Assembly (NCBI GenBank): GCA_032358255.1
Contig: JAULBX010011100.1
Location: 1-64,000, forward strand
DNA length: 64,000 nt
DNA from: Heterotrichella gracilis
Lineage: Eukaryota > Sar > Xanthophyceae > Tribonematales > Xanthonemataceae
Reading direction: 5' to 3'
Positions 11,382 to 24,081 of this stretch are shown here, piece by piece (position 1 is the stretch's first letter; every line of letters starts with the position of its first letter). The position numbers and the translations under genes were made by a program. The notes under the pieces are model-generated. The model saw nothing but the letters and a program-made list of their open reading frames with translations. It had not been told where the DNA came from and searched no databases.

Positions 11382-14300
11382 ATGGAGACGTTTTACATAG
11401 GATTGTTCACAGTACTAGCAGTTCTGGCAGCCGTCTTAGAGCTCACAAAAGAATCGTCGACCACGTCAGTGCTGAGCAATGAGTTTAAGAAGTTCCGCAA
11501 TAACTATCTCATCGTGTACTCCCTAGCCATGGGTAAGCCCTGTTGAGCACACAGCCAGTTAACTCTACTGGGTCACAGTGCATCTGTACCAGCACTGCTG
11601 TCATTTCACACTGTTGTGGCTGCTGGTTGCGCCGTTGTCACAGGCAGCGTTGTCCACCCCCCACGCAAACCCACACAACACCCCTGTTCAGTAGCTAAGT
11701 GCGCTGTGGAGTTGGGTACCCTTTTGGGGGTGCACCTCGTGAAGGATGTGGATTTTAATGACCTTTGCTTTACAATTGGGTTTATGCATTCTCAAGGCCT
11801 GCCTAATTGAGCACAAACACTGATATATCCTCCCGTCCTGTGCAGCTGGAGACTGGCTGCAAGGGCCCTACGTGTACGCCTTGTACCAGTACTATGGCTT
11901 TGACCGCGGGAACATTGGGAGGCTCTTCATTGCTGGCTTTGGATCCTCCATGATCTTTGGCACGATTGTTGGCTCGCTGGCTGACAAGCAGTACGTAGTG
12001 GTCTCTTGGCAGACAAGCAGTACACTGTGGTCTCACTGGCAGACAACCGCGGGGTATTGCGCACTGTGACGCCTTGCCCTTCTGCATACCCCACCCCTCT
12101 CCATATGGCAAAGGCACCATCTTGCAAGTGTTCACCAAAGACTGACCCTCCTACTTGCACTTGTGCAGCGGCCGCAAGAAGGCATGCCTGCTGTACTCTG
12201 CCACCTACATGCTGGGCTGTTTTACCAAGCACTTCAACAACTTCTGGATCCTGCTGCTGGGACGCCTCTTCTGTGGTGTCGCAACATCCCTGCTGTTCTC
12301 AGCCTTTGAGTCCTGGCTGGTGGCCGAGCACTTCCATGTACGCAACTGCAAACTCTGTGCAGTTCGCTCAACCAACTGTCTGGCTGCACATCCTGCAATG
12401 GCATGTGTGCATTTGCCACTTGCCCTCGGTGTGGTTCTCTCAACCAACCCAACCAGGCCTGGCTATAGTGTCCTGCACTGGCATGTCTGCAGTCGCCATT
12501 CCACTGCTCAACGTGCAGCAACTGTGACCTGCTCAAATATACGCAACGCCTGCACCCTACGGTGCATACAGTGAGTGCAACATGCTTCTCACTTCTTACG
12601 CCCAGTTGAGCGCGCCAGCTCAGTCTGCCCTCCACCCTTGCAGCGTGGCTATGATGGCGACTGGTTGGGCCACACGTTCTCAATGGCTGTGTTCCTAGGC
12701 AACGGCCTGATGGCCATTGTGTCGGGCCTTGGTGCACAAAGCCTTGTGGAGACCTTTGCCTTTGGACCAGTATCGCCCTTCGATGCCGCAGCTGTGGTGC
12801 TGGCTCTGGCTGCGTTCATCATCTTCAACAGCTGGAGTGAGAACTATGGCAGCAAGGCGCACGCCGATGACGACGGGGAAGTGAGCACCCTTGGCAGCTT
12901 CAAGCGCGCAGCAACCGTGATCATGACAGGTGGGCCTGCACAGGATAGGTGCTGCGCCATGCATGAAACTGTGTATGCATTGCAGGACATCCCCACCCGG
13001 AAGGGGGCCTTTACATGACTGCTTGACACCGCCAAATACGTCGTGCACATGCAACTGCTTGTTGGGCTTCGCTGTGCTGCAAATGCGCCTGCTGGGTGGA
13101 CCTGCATTTTTATTCGTAATATCTTTCTATTTTCCCATGAACCACCGCTGACGCCCCGTGTGTCATTTGCAGACCAGAAGGTGGCCCTGCTGGGCGCCAT
13201 GCAGGCGCTGTTTGAGGGCAGCATGTACACCTTTGTGTTCCTGTGGACGCCCGCCTTGGCTCCCCGCGGCGAGCACCTGCCACATGGCTTTGTGTTTGCA
13301 ATCTTCATGGTGGCCTCCATGGTGGGCAGTGCGCTGGCAGGCCGCCTCATGTCGCGCTTCAGCAGGTGCGGGGCCGTGTAGGGCTCAGGATAGGGTCTGA
13401 AATTTAGGGTTTAGGGCAGGATGCGGGCAGGTCGCTTCATGGCGCCGTTCAGCAAGATGCGGGGTCGTTGAGGGTGCAGGACGCAGGGTTTGAAATGTAG
13501 GGTTCAGGGCAGGATGCGGGCAGGCGGCCTCATGTCGCGCTTCAGCAGGTGCAGGGCCATTCAAGGTTCAGGAAGTAGGGTTTGGAATTTAGGGCTTAGG
13601 CCAGTACGGGGACAGGTCGCCTTATGTTGGCAGGTGTGGATGTTGTTGGGTTCTAGATCCATGTATTAGGGCAGTGCAATGGCAGGCCACCTCATATCAC
13701 GCTTCAGCAGGCGGGGACCTATTTAGGGTTCAGGATGTAGGGTTTGAGGGTTGAGAGCTGTGCGCTGGCAGGCCGCCTCATGCCCCGCGCCACATGGCAG
13801 CAGATGCGGAGTGGCAGGTGCATGCTGATCACATGCGCGAAGCATTGCAGCCCCAGGCAGTGCTGCAGTGGCTATTACCACATGAACTGTCTGCTCACCG
13901 TGCCTGGATCAGAATTTGGCGATAGTGCCCATCAGCATACCATATCAGTGCCAGCCAACCCTTGTCGTAAAGCAAGCCACACATATGCCCCGTGGTTCCT
14001 GCAGGTACCGCATTGAGACATACATGCAGGCTGTGTTTGCCATCTCGGCAGTTACCCTGGCTGTTCCTGTCTTCTACCACTTGACAATTGACACCTCCGA
14101 GAAGTACAACTCCGATGGGCCAGGTATGTTGGTGTAGTGATTGGGTGTGCTCCTGCGTACTAACTGCGTACAAGCATCGGCATCCTCAACCACAGCATGG
14201 ATTACTACAAGCTACGAAATGTGACATTCAATCCTTGGGATTGCACTGTAATAGAGATTACCTGTAATAGAGTTTACCTGTTGCACGTAATAGAGTTTAC

Positions 14301-15042
14301 CTGTTGCACGCTAGCAGCTTTTGCATACTGTTGCAATGCACCCCCTTGCTTCCTGCCGAAGCTGTGCACACATGCAGGAATCTCTTTCGATGGCAAGGTG
14401 CAGCTGCTTTCCTTCTGCCTGTTTGAGGTGATGGTGGGCATCTTCTGGCCCAGCATGATGAAGATGCGCAGCCAGTACGTGCCCGAGGAGGCGCGCAGCA
14501 CCATCATCAACTTCTTCAGGTTCCCGCTGAACCTCTTCGTCTGCGTGGTGCTGTACAACGTACGTCCTGTGACAGCGGGTGCTGCTGCTGGTGTTCAAAG
14601 TTGTGTGAACTGCACCCATTCAACTACAACTGCAAAGAAGCGTTATAGGAGTTCACCCGGCTTGGGAGCCCAGGTTGATCCGCAATTGGGGGTTGGTACA
14701 TAAGTTGTCTATAAAGCCCATGCTTGACCATCTAATTTGGCTAGTCGGTGCCCTGGTGTGAGCCAGTGGCCCCTTGACTTCGCCTTTGCGCTTCCCCTGT
14801 CTTTCTTTCCATCTAATTTCATAATTGTGAATGGAATTGAATGGCATGCATGTTTGCCCTCGCAACTCACATGCTGTCATTACACCCTGCAGGTTCAGGT
14901 GTTCCCCCTTGCTGTCATGTTTGGCCTGTGCGCCACGTTCCTCCTGGTGGCAGCTGCCTGCCAGAAGCGGCTCGAGGTGATCACCAGGATCGAGGAGGAC
15001 AAGGCTGCACTAGATGAGAAGACAAAGCTGGTGGGTGCGTAG
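11382..15042 (+). CDS. MOT2: MFSD5/MOT2-type molybdate-anion transporter (MFS)
   Basis: Exons are 11382-11532, 11846-11990, 12169-12337, 12644-12929, 13173-13365, 14005-14123, 14378-14559 and 14893-15042, for 464 residues in continuous phase. The protein closely follows the plant/algal MFSD5 family. Landmarks are the start METFYIGLF, GDWLQGPYVYALY, FIAGFGSSMIFGTIVGSLADK, SAFESWLVAEH, LGAMQALFEGSMYTFVFLW, IFWPSMMKMRSQYVPEEARS and TIINFFRFPLNLFVCVVLYN. About twelve membrane helices are expected. The Chlamydomonas homologue MOT2 takes up molybdate, which feeds molybdenum cofactor for nitrate reductase. The ATG at 11382 was chosen because homologues begin there; an upstream in-frame codon would add 21 residues without homology. 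Intron 5 is an array of copies of the exon 5 edge. The C-terminal tail is a charged cytoplasmic helix. Confidence 0.93.
13331..13800 (+). repeat. Array of exon 5 edge copies with TTTAGGG motifs in transporter intron 5
   Basis: The last ~35 bases of exon 5 plus the GT donor recur about every 90 bases: original 13331-13375, then 13425-13475, 13513-13556, 13609-13640 (partial), 13676-13715 and 13761-13790 (partial). AGGGTTT, TTTAGGG or GGGTTTGA words separate the copies. The copy at 13513 keeps a perfect CAG|GTGC donor. Copies differ by several changes each, so they are old and not an assembly echo. Confidence 0.85.
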
Positions 15043-17644
15043 CAATCAGCCATGAGGCAGCAAGGGCAGATGCGAAAGAGCCCGACCAGAGTGGGCTAGC
15101 CGTATTGTCCTTGTAGTTCCAAGGGTGCTGCTGGCAAAGGGATACGTGACCATTTGATGGCGTACTTATCGGGCGGAGGGTGAGGGACGGTCTGCATGCG
15201 CAGCTGCTAGCAACGTTTCTATTTATGCCCTGCAATGGATTCAGCACTGCACCTCACTATGCATGCGCTCGGTAGCTAGTGCTACACCGCAAGGTTAGTG
15301 TGACATTGAAAAATTAATGTGTGACAGTTAACTGATGAGTTCATTTGGAGTCCAACATTCGTGACCGGTTTCGGCGCTTTTTTTCTTGTGAATGTTGCAA
15401 CGGAAATTCAATCCAATGTTGCACTGATTTTTTCTCAGTGCCAGCTGTAATAAATTGTGCTGAGCAAACTGCGTACGCTTCGTTAGCTCTCGCTGCCAAT
15501 GGAGCAATGTAATAAGTGCAACTAATTTGCACATCTGCCATGTCTTTGGACGGCCCTGACCATGACATGTCTGCAATTGTCCCCAGAAGGAGGAATCCGA
15601 TAGGCTAAGCGTCTTTGACATAATGTCCACTTGTCTCCCAGCGACTTCTTGGCATGCAAATTGGTCTTTGTCTGTCAATGCCCGGCATAACAAGACTTGG
15701 TGATACATATGTGTCACATCACTGATGATCAAGAGCAAAGCTGGCAACAGGCTGGTCTGGCGAGTGCTGCACAAGGCTGAGCCATTTATTGGTATCGTTG
15801 CATTCATGCTGAACATTCAGCCGCAGCGGCTGTATTGATTCAAAATCAGATGCAATGTGAAGTGATAATCACTTCGAATCATTCAGAGCTTGCCCCCCAT
15901 GAATGAAGTGGCCACCTGACCTGGCGCACCCCTCGGTAGGATACGTTGCAGTCATCTGATGATTCGTGTCAAGCCCAATTTGTGTGGCGCACAACCCTAA
16001 ATTGAACAAACAAACTCCAGACTGGGTGGAGCCGATGTTGACAAGGATTGTCGGTACTGTGACAGTCAGACTCTGCTCTAAGGATTAAATGAGAGCCTCA
16101 GGCAGGTGGCCATCACTATTCTTAGACTATACATCTCTGTGGCCAACGTCTTCTACCCTGAGCATCTGATTCAGCACACAGAGGTACACTCCAGCCCAAG
16201 CCACAGGTCACTGCATGTGCCCAGGCACATTCTATTGGGCCAAAGATTTCTACTAGAATGATCCATTACACACAAGAATTACACCCTCCAAGTGGGTCAC
16301 CCACTTGCCGGGCCACGGTAGAGCACGTTTTGGCAAACCACTGCCACGACACTCAGCCCACTAGGTAACCTTCTGTGTCCACGACAATCAGCCCACACTA
16401 GGTAACCCACTGTGAACCCCGTTGTTTCATCTGGGTGCAGCCATGTCCGACACTTGGGTTCAACGTGGCTGCCAGGCATGGATGCCAATTGACAAGCTGC
16501 CACGACATTTGGGTCAGAGACACAGGTATAATTGGAAGCATGCCATGCAGCACTCAACCACCGTGTTGCAGTCCTCTTCAAGGATGACTACAACATGCCG
16601 CCGTGTGTTTAAAAGCTCCCACTCCAGTCCAGCTTCAGCATGCAACTCCTTGTTTGACGTGTTGCTGCTGATCTTGTAGTACAGCTTGAAAACCCTTAAG
16701 GGCTCCATTGGTGCAGGCCAACAACCCACAGACGAGTGAAAAGTACCACTCGGACCAGCCCCCTGGTTGCATTGTATTTCAAAATCACGTGTGCACGCCC
16801 TCACCGCCGCCCAAAGGTACCATGCTGCAATGTCGCACTGGTACCAGTTCCAGTCGTACTGAGGTACAGTCAGTACTGCCCCACCAGCCCGACTGGCGAT
16901 GCCAGCCGCCAGATTGTGACTGCGGACAACATTCAAAAACCTTCAAGGAATTGTTCACAGAGCCATTTCAACGTGGTTCACAGCAGCGCTTACAACGGTT
17001 TGTTCAGTGGGCAGCAGCAACTGTTGCTGTGGGCGTCTCATTGTCAACTTGAAGCCGTTGTAAGTGCCACTGAGTGTTGCAGAGCTGCAGTTACTCCATG
17101 CCCCCAACTGCACCAGGATCCACCAAAGAGAGTCGGCGACGTTGTGCTCTGCATCCCTGCTTCTGAGGTGAGTTGCTGTCCATGCAAACAGATGTGAAGT
17201 CGTTGACACCATGCAGTCAGCAGTCATGATGTGTAACACAGTTGAATCTGCTAAGAAGTAACGGTAGGGCACCATGCTGCCTGTGAAGTCGACTTCAAGT
17301 GACTGCAACTGACTGCACAGTCCTTGACTTGAAGCCCTTTTGACGCCTTTGTATTCACGTTCCATGCTGAGCATGGACGTGACTCACTATGATAGCCTGC
17401 GGCACATCATGGACGGTCCCCCACCCAACTGCACAGATTCGAGCCTGCTTACCTGTTGGGCATGCAAGTCGGCCCAAGGCTTGTGCACTTCAAGTTGCAA
17501 GTCATGTTGCAACAGCGCATCCTGGGTTCACAGTCACAGATTTCAGGCTCACCCCGTGTTCCTGTTACAGGTTCGGCTAGGTGCTGCACTGCTGAACCCT
17601 CTGGAGCATCTGAAGCTACACCGCTGGCAGCCACCTTTGCTACC
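15043..17644. other. Intergenic stretch with unassigned minus-strand frames
   Basis: No gene here can be supported. TGTAA at 15446-15450 could be the poly(A) signal of the upstream transporter. A pair of near-identical ~24-base direct repeats lies at 16347-16369 and 16381-16404. On the minus strand, long open frames at 16955-17374 and 16514-16936 contain protein-like text (VPQYDWNWYQCDIAAWYL; VGCWPAPMEPLRVFKLYYK), but I recognise no family and cannot build a coherent gene. The plus strand near 17456 is open in frame with the expansin start but lacks expansin homology. Confidence 0.4.
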
Positions 17645-20600
17645 ATGGCAGCGGCAAAGACAGTGCTGCTATTATCTGCCCTCCTTCTACATTGTGCTGG
17701 TGTGATCAGGGCACAGACTGGACTGTCTGACTGGAGCAATGGAATAGCAACGTTCTATGTAAGTCTATCAGGGATGCTTGCCAGCTATTGATACTTGGTG
17801 CTATCAGCATGCAGTGCGCTGAAACCTTCAGGGCCTTCACCCCATGTTCACCCCACTAGGGCTGTGTCTTCAGCCTGCGCCCCTATATTCCCTCACCCCA
17901 TGTTCACCCCACTGCGCTGAAGTGCCTTCACCCCCATGTCCACGCCACTAGGGCTTGTCAGGCCAGAGGCGGAACCTCGCAACCTAGCTGCACGCTGCTT
18001 GTAGAATCCATCATCGGACCAATGGATAGCATGTATTTAAATACCTTCCACTGCTTGTAATCTCTGTCAGGAGCACTTACACATTGAGTGTATACGGAAT
18101 AGATTCTGTTGCAGTTTAACTTACCCCTAGGATACTGAATGCTGTGTGTGATCAACGCGCTGACGGCCTGTTTTCAAATGGTATCAGCAGTTGCTACAGT
18201 AGCAGCTGCATATACCATATGAATAGAGGCCGCCAGCAGGTTGATCACATGCAGTGTTTGGTAGCTTAGGGTCTCGCTATTGGCCGGATGCTATTTCAGG
18301 CGCTTACACTGTCATGACCACACAGCCTTTGAAATTCAAAAATTGCCTTCTCTGGCTACCCTACTGTTGCTGTTTGTTACAGTACTTGCCTTGTTGCAGG
18401 GTGGCGCTCCAGACGGCATGAATCCGTACTCCCCCAGTTTTGGCACAAGTGTGGTAAGTATACTACACACAATTTAGGAACGCTAGGAGTCCTGATAGCA
18501 ATTGACTTGACATCAACTGTATCACCGTTCATTTTCCAGCCGGGCCCCAGTGCTTGATGCATGCGCTGTGCGCACCATGGTTCACCGGGTGTTCATCTCT
18601 GAAGTCACTGGTCATGCTAGGCTGTCATGTGCAGTTACTCACTGATCCAAAATGGTGTGCAGGGATCGTGTGGGTACGGGGTTTTGGATAAATCCAAGTA
18701 CCCCTACTGGAGCGTTGGGGCGCTGTCGACATCCAACCAGTTTTTTAAGGCTGGCCCCCTGGATGCCTGTGGCCAATGCTTTCAGGTTGAATGTGTGGAT
18801 GACGGCAGGGTGAGATATGCATGCATTTGTAGCATTTTCCAATAAACTGCTGGTATCTAGCTGACAGAAATTGTTCTTTCTAGTGCCTTGACAGTATGCA
18901 GCTGCATGGCCGCCATGGGCCATGTCGAACAAGCTGATAGCTAGTAGTACATGACTAATCTGATTTATGTTTGCAGAACTACTGCAGTTCAGATCCCAAT
19001 CAGCGGAGTGTTGTCATCATGATCACTGATTCTTGCCCTGGTAGGTGATGAAATGGCTTGAAACCACTGCATGGATAGCAGAGTTTATTTTCCATGTGAC
19101 CTGACGAGGCGACAACCAAACACAGCGCTGAATGTTATGACAATTGCCCTTGCAGTTGCCCCGACATTTGCTCTTGCAGTCATTGTTTGGTACATCAAAT
19201 CTGTATCATACACATATATGCTATACGTGTTACAGGAAAGGCAGGCTCTGCGTTTGTTGTTTGTTGCCTGCCAATTTTATACAAATATAAGTGTCAGAGT
19301 CACTCATCAAGGTGGTTGCTGTTGCAGAGTGTGAAGCAGACCATATTGACCTGCAAGCTTTGACCTTTGCAAAGGTAAACCAAGGAGCCAAGGAGTCAAA
19401 ACTGTTTCTAGTCTAGATCATGGTCCTCAGCAGTTGTTGCACGTTGTATGCTGCCGTCACATTGATTCCCCGCAAAAATACCCGTGCAGCGCAGCGCCAC
19501 TGATATAACCCTTCTTCCTGGATGTTGCTGCAGATTGCAACACCCAGCTTTGGACGAATAAAGATGCGCTACAGGAGGGTGACATGTCAGCCACCAGCAA
19601 ACATGGCAGTGGCCGTTGACACCTGGCGAGGAGCTGGTGGATGGATACGGTTGCAAGTCAAGGACACTGGGGCCAGAGCAGGCGTGAAGCAAGTGCAAGT
19701 CAAGGGGGCCAACAGTGGTGAGTTACTATACCAGGCATGCGCTGCAGGCAGTGATGCTGCTTATGTTCAATTCACTTTGAGCTCCTGTTTTCTGAAACTT
19801 TCAGACCAAAATGGCACTGCGATGCAGCTGTATCAACCTTGGCAATTTAGATACATCGAGTTTGCCAGCATGTCTGTTTGCAAACTACTTGGATGTGGTA
19901 ACATACACTGTTCTGCATCATGCATACCGGGTGGTACTACGTTACCAAGTTATAAACGTGCTCTGATACACATGGCCCCCAGGACTTTCAACTGACACTC
20001 TCTGCCTGAACACGCATGCAGACTGGATGAGTCTCAACAATGTCTGGGGAGCTGCCTGGGAGATGAGCTGGACCCCTGCGCCACCGCTGGACTTCCGGTT
20101 TGTGCAGGACGATGGCCAGGAAGTGACTGCCTATCAGGTCATCATGGCAAACGGTATGCAAGTGTCATAGTAGTGGAGGGATTGCAAGGCTTACTTATAA
20201 GGTTACCATCACTGACTTGACCTGGCAAGGGTTGATCGTGTTTGATCATTATATCATTATTAGTCATTTGATATTGTGAGCATCTCGGAACCTTTCAAAG
20301 CATCTCAGAACCTTTCAAACCTTGGAAGTTCACGTTGAGGAGGGACATGATGCAAAGACCCAATGTTGGATGAAAAATTGCTGGCTGTTCTGACTTGTCC
20401 TTCACTTGCAGGTGAAGTCGGAACATTCCCAACCAATGTCCAATTCCAATTGAGCTCATCAGGTGCAAGCTCGTCATCTGCAAGCTCCTCCACCTCCTCC
20501 ACCTCCTCTGCCACCTCCTCATCCAGCTCAGCTTCCAGCAGCTCCTTTTCGTCATCCTCTTCCAGTTTCAGTTCCAGTTTCTCCAGCTCCTTTACCTCGT

Positions 20601-21983
20601 CCAGCTCTTCAGCAGTTGCAGGGACTGGCGTGTCAGTGTCGATGACCCCTGCAACGGCGGCAGGCGGAATAGCAGCTTCTGGTGCCAGTGCGGTAAGTGA
20701 AATTCTGTAAATTCCTATTCACCTGAGCTTCAGAGTGTGATGCCATCACACCACATGTAAGTTACAGTGTGGTGCGACGGAAATCTATTCCCTCCATAAT
20801 CTGATACTTGCAAATGCACACGGTAATAAACTCGGTAAATTTTGCACCAAATTGGAACCACTGTGGCTATGGCATTTTATTTTGTCACAGTGTGCCAAGT
20901 TGCATGCTACTGCCATATCCAGCTGCGCAGTAGCATTGACTCTAGACACCCTCTGTGTAGGTAGGGCTGGTGTCTGCTTTCTCTGGGCCTCCACAAGGGT
21001 CTGGACAAGGCAGCAGCCAAGGATCTGGCTGCCAGTGCACAGACACGCCACCAAGCAACAACTGGGATTGCCAACAGCAGCTTCAGTGGGGGAAGTGCAA
21101 CCAGCCCTTCATGTCCAACGGCAATTTCTGCCAGATAACATGCGGGTATGTGGCTAGTGCCATTGTTTATATGCATGCACTTCATGGATCTCCAAAGCCA
21201 CCTGGTACATGCTTTCTTTGGCTACACCGACAGTCACTGCCACTTTGAACTTGGCACAAACAGACTCCATTATGTGGTTGTGTAGGTCCTGCTCTTGCCA
21301 GCAAGGTGGTGCGCCAAACACCAAAAACACTGCCAACGGGTCAGCTGGTAGCCAGTCCCCAGTGCAGTCTCCAGTGCCGCTTCCAGCCCAACCCCAAGTG
21401 CAACCCCAAGCGCCAACCTGCACTGATGTACTGCCACCTGGCGGCTACAGCTGCCAGCAGCAGCTGCAATGGGGCAAGTGCGCGCAGCAGCTCATGATCA
21501 CCGGGAACTTCTGCGCAGCAACGTGCAACCGGTGCCCTGGGAGTGGAGGCGCTGCACCGGTGGTACCGACAGCTGCAGATGTCACGGCAGCGAAAACACA
21601 GGCTTCAGCCACTGCAGCCGCCGGTTCTGGATCCAGTGCCAGTGCAGGTCAGCAGTGCACCTGTTCTGACACGCCCACATCTGATGGGTTCACGTGCCAG
21701 CAGCAGGTAAGATCACGCCAACGCCCCTCTTGCCAAATACTGCAACAGTGAGCGCCAAAATTGGGTTGATTAGGCAGCCACTACAGTGATGTGTTTATAT
21801 GTGTGAGGGGTTGCAACAATGCACTAACTTCCAAGTCTTGCAATAGAACCCAGCTCCTGACTCCGTATCGTGACACAATGTTTTCCCATGGTGCAGATGC
21901 AATGGGGCAAGTGCAGCGACCCCATCCTCCTGCAGCAGAACCTGTGCGCCAAAACATGCGGCCGGTGCGGCCAATGCAATTGA
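17645..21983 (+). CDS. Expansin 1, secreted, with three ShK-like domains
   Basis: Exons are 17645-17758, 18400-18453, 18663-18809, 18977-19040, 19328-19374, 19534-19717, 20022-20153, 20412-20692, 20961-21145, 21286-21706 and 21897-21983, for 571 residues in phase. A signal peptide (MAAAKTVLLLSALLLHCAGV) precedes a double-psi beta-barrel domain (TFYGGAPDG, GSCGYGVLDKSKYPYWSVG, ECEADHIDLQALTFAK) and a CBM63-like second domain (DWMSLNNVWGAAWEMSW, GTFPTNVQFQLSS). A long Ser-rich linker follows, then three 39-residue six-cysteine ShK-like domains at about 367-405, 448-486 and 529-567, each running CxD...C...WGKC...C...C..C. Expansins loosen cell-wall polysaccharide contacts without hydrolysis. The HFD motif reads HID, keeping the Asp. 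The start at 17645 gives the signal peptide; an in-frame Met at 17456 would bury it. Expansin 2 at 52132 is a paralogue. Confidence 0.92.
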
Positions 21984-22712
21984 GCTCCAGGGTGGCCATC
22001 ATCGATGCGCCACAAGAGATCACTGTACATGGACTGGCTGGCCCACTGGGCCCTGAGGGGTAGCGTGCTGCATGTGCCTTCAATCGCGTCCACAGCTGGC
22101 ATGCAGCACTGGGAGACTTCTGCGGGAGGGGGGTGGGGGGGGGTAGGCTATTGCAGTGTACAATAGACGGGTTGACATCGCTGCAGTACATCGCTGCAGT
22201 ACTTTGCGCGCTCTTGGGCGCTGCTGTGGGTGCTGTCCATTGCAGCTTGCTATTCACTGAGTGACAATAGCAAGGTGTGTGTGGATGCCGCAACGCACGA
22301 AGCATCATTGAAGCTTGGGGTGTGAATTTCGTTGAGTCCAGCAGAATCAGCAAGCAGTGCAGCTTGAAGCCTGGTAGATCAGTGTTTACCTATGCATTGA
22401 GTGTCCAATGGTGTCCCCTTTTCTCAGCACAGTTTGTCTACGAGCTACCTAATAATAGCTGTGGAGCATTTTCTTGTACATCGTGGTTTTCTGCTAAGTA
22501 CTGAAGCATTTTTCTCTCAACAATTGTGCACGTGCATTGGCTTTAAGCTTTGTAGCTATCTATTTGGATCGTTTTCCTCTCGGCGCATCCTCAGTCCTTA
22601 AGGGCTCTAGCTAGTTGGGCAGCTCAACTTCTGCATCAGCCATTTTGGTTTTCATCGGCATTGCGCAAATAATTTGTCACTTTTTGCAAAAACTGCATTG
22701 CACGAGACTTTC

Positions 22713-22785
22713 TGAGGGACTTCAATACCTTCACAGCACCGCTGCAGTGCAGCTTTAGCAGCTGGGAATGTATTGAAGTCCTTCG
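22713..22785. ncRNA. Candidate small-RNA hairpin (pre-miRNA-like)
   Basis: The arms 22713-22737 and 22761-22785 pair over 25 positions: 21 Watson-Crick pairs, two G-U pairs and two mismatches, around a 23-base loop. The core GGACTTCAATAC / GTATTGAAGTCC is perfect over 12 base pairs. Size and shape resemble algal and plant microRNA precursors. No expression evidence can be read from sequence, and a decayed inverted repeat of a mobile element could look the same. Confidence 0.35.
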
Positions 22786-24017
22786 ATGTCCTCCTGCCAT
22801 TCGTTATTATCTTCCAAACTGCCAAACACTACGTTGCATTCAATGCCGCTAATTTAGGACTGTCACAGGACTTCAACAAAACAGTGAAAGAATGCAATTT
22901 AGTTGTGCTATAGCGACTCGTGTGTGAGACTATGTCAACTCCAAACATTTAAGCAACAAGCTACCTGCAAATGGTGTATTGGAACGCATTTATTATACTA
23001 TTCTGAGACATCTATTATAGATATTATAGGTATTACCTCCCGAATCTGAGATTTGATGATTGCTTGCAACCTCCCTGTGATTTACATGTGTAGCTGCTAA
23101 TGGCATTTGTGTAGCAACGGCTGTCGTTACAACAGCACCGAGGCTGGTGCTGAAGCTTGCGCTGACGCCAAAAGGTTATTGAATGCATGCTGAAATTCAT
23201 CTTCAGAAGATGAATTTCTTAGAATCTAGCCTGCCAGGTGATTTCCTACTGGCAATGCACAGATCATGAGGCTCATGAGGCTGATCAGCAATGAAATTGA
23301 CGTCAGTACCAATTCTTGCCCTACGATTAGAACAAATCAGTTGCAGATTTTACACGACATGTTCATGCATACTGTCAACATGGTAAATTCGTGGAATCAT
23401 GAGATAATTTTGGTACTCAGCTTGCTGGTCATGGATTACCCAGCCCCGTGCAATATTACCCCACAATAATATCCCTCCCCGTTCAGTAAAGTATGAGCCG
23501 TGCACTCTGGCCACAGCTTCACACATGAAGAAGACAGGTAAATGTGTCATCACCAAGTTCAAGCGTTGCAATGTGCTAAGCAACCATACTTCTGATTCAA
23601 GGACAGCCGTTGAATCATCTGAAATCAGATGCTGCACAGCCCTTGCAGACATCCACAAACAGCAGCATAATTAACACGCAGTTCACCAACCCACGGCCCC
23701 CTTAAATAGCACCCGGTAGTTCAAATACTGGTACAAACAAATACTGGACCCCAATCGCACCCATAGCAACTGGTCGCCTGCACTCTGGGCCAAGTGAGTC
23801 CTTCCGACAATTCCCTCCCCATTGGACTTCTCCACAACCCATCCCCTGCCCGTGCGTTCCATCCCCTTGGCCTGTCACCCACCCACCACCCACCTCCCCC
23901 TCACACCCTCCTGATGTCCATCATCTGCCAATATCCCTCCCCTTCACACCCCTGCTCATGTCCCTCCCCTGCCGCACCCCCCCCTTCCACACCCTCCAGA
24001 TGTCCTTCTTTCCGCAG

Positions 24018-24053
24018 GGGGACTAGAACCGTCCTCCGTCCTATTCTAGTCCC
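24018..24053 (-). other. Stem-loop in the NDH2 3' region
   Basis: Perfect 10-base arms (GGGACTAGAA and TTCTAGTCCC) flank a 16-base loop, starting 29 bases after the NDH2 stop codon in transcript orientation. TTTCCGC repeats flank the structure on both sides. It should lie in the 3' UTR and could affect RNA stability or 3'-end formation. Confidence 0.45.
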
Positions 24054-24081
24054 ACTGCTTTCCGCCAGCATCCCTTCCCTT

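Larger units (their letters stand above)
21984..24081. other. Convergent intergenic stretch with a long hairpin
   Basis: This lies between the 3' ends of expansin 1 (+) and the NDH2 gene (-). I see no protein gene. Most of it is AT-richer DNA. It holds a near-perfect long hairpin at 22713-22785 and a stem-loop at 24018-24053, listed separately. A direct repeat ATCGCTGCAGTAC occurs twice near 22179-22203. From 23790 to 24080 the + strand is CCCTCCC/CACCC-rich low complexity, which is the NDH2 3' UTR side. Confidence 0.5.

Noticed and set aside
17456-17644. Upstream in-frame Met as the expansin 1 start
   Set aside because: It would bury the signal peptide that begins at 17645 and the added text has no homology.
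20961-21983. ShK-like units read as a toxin gene
   Set aside because: They are domains on a secreted wall protein; such six-cysteine units are common in algal extracellular proteins.
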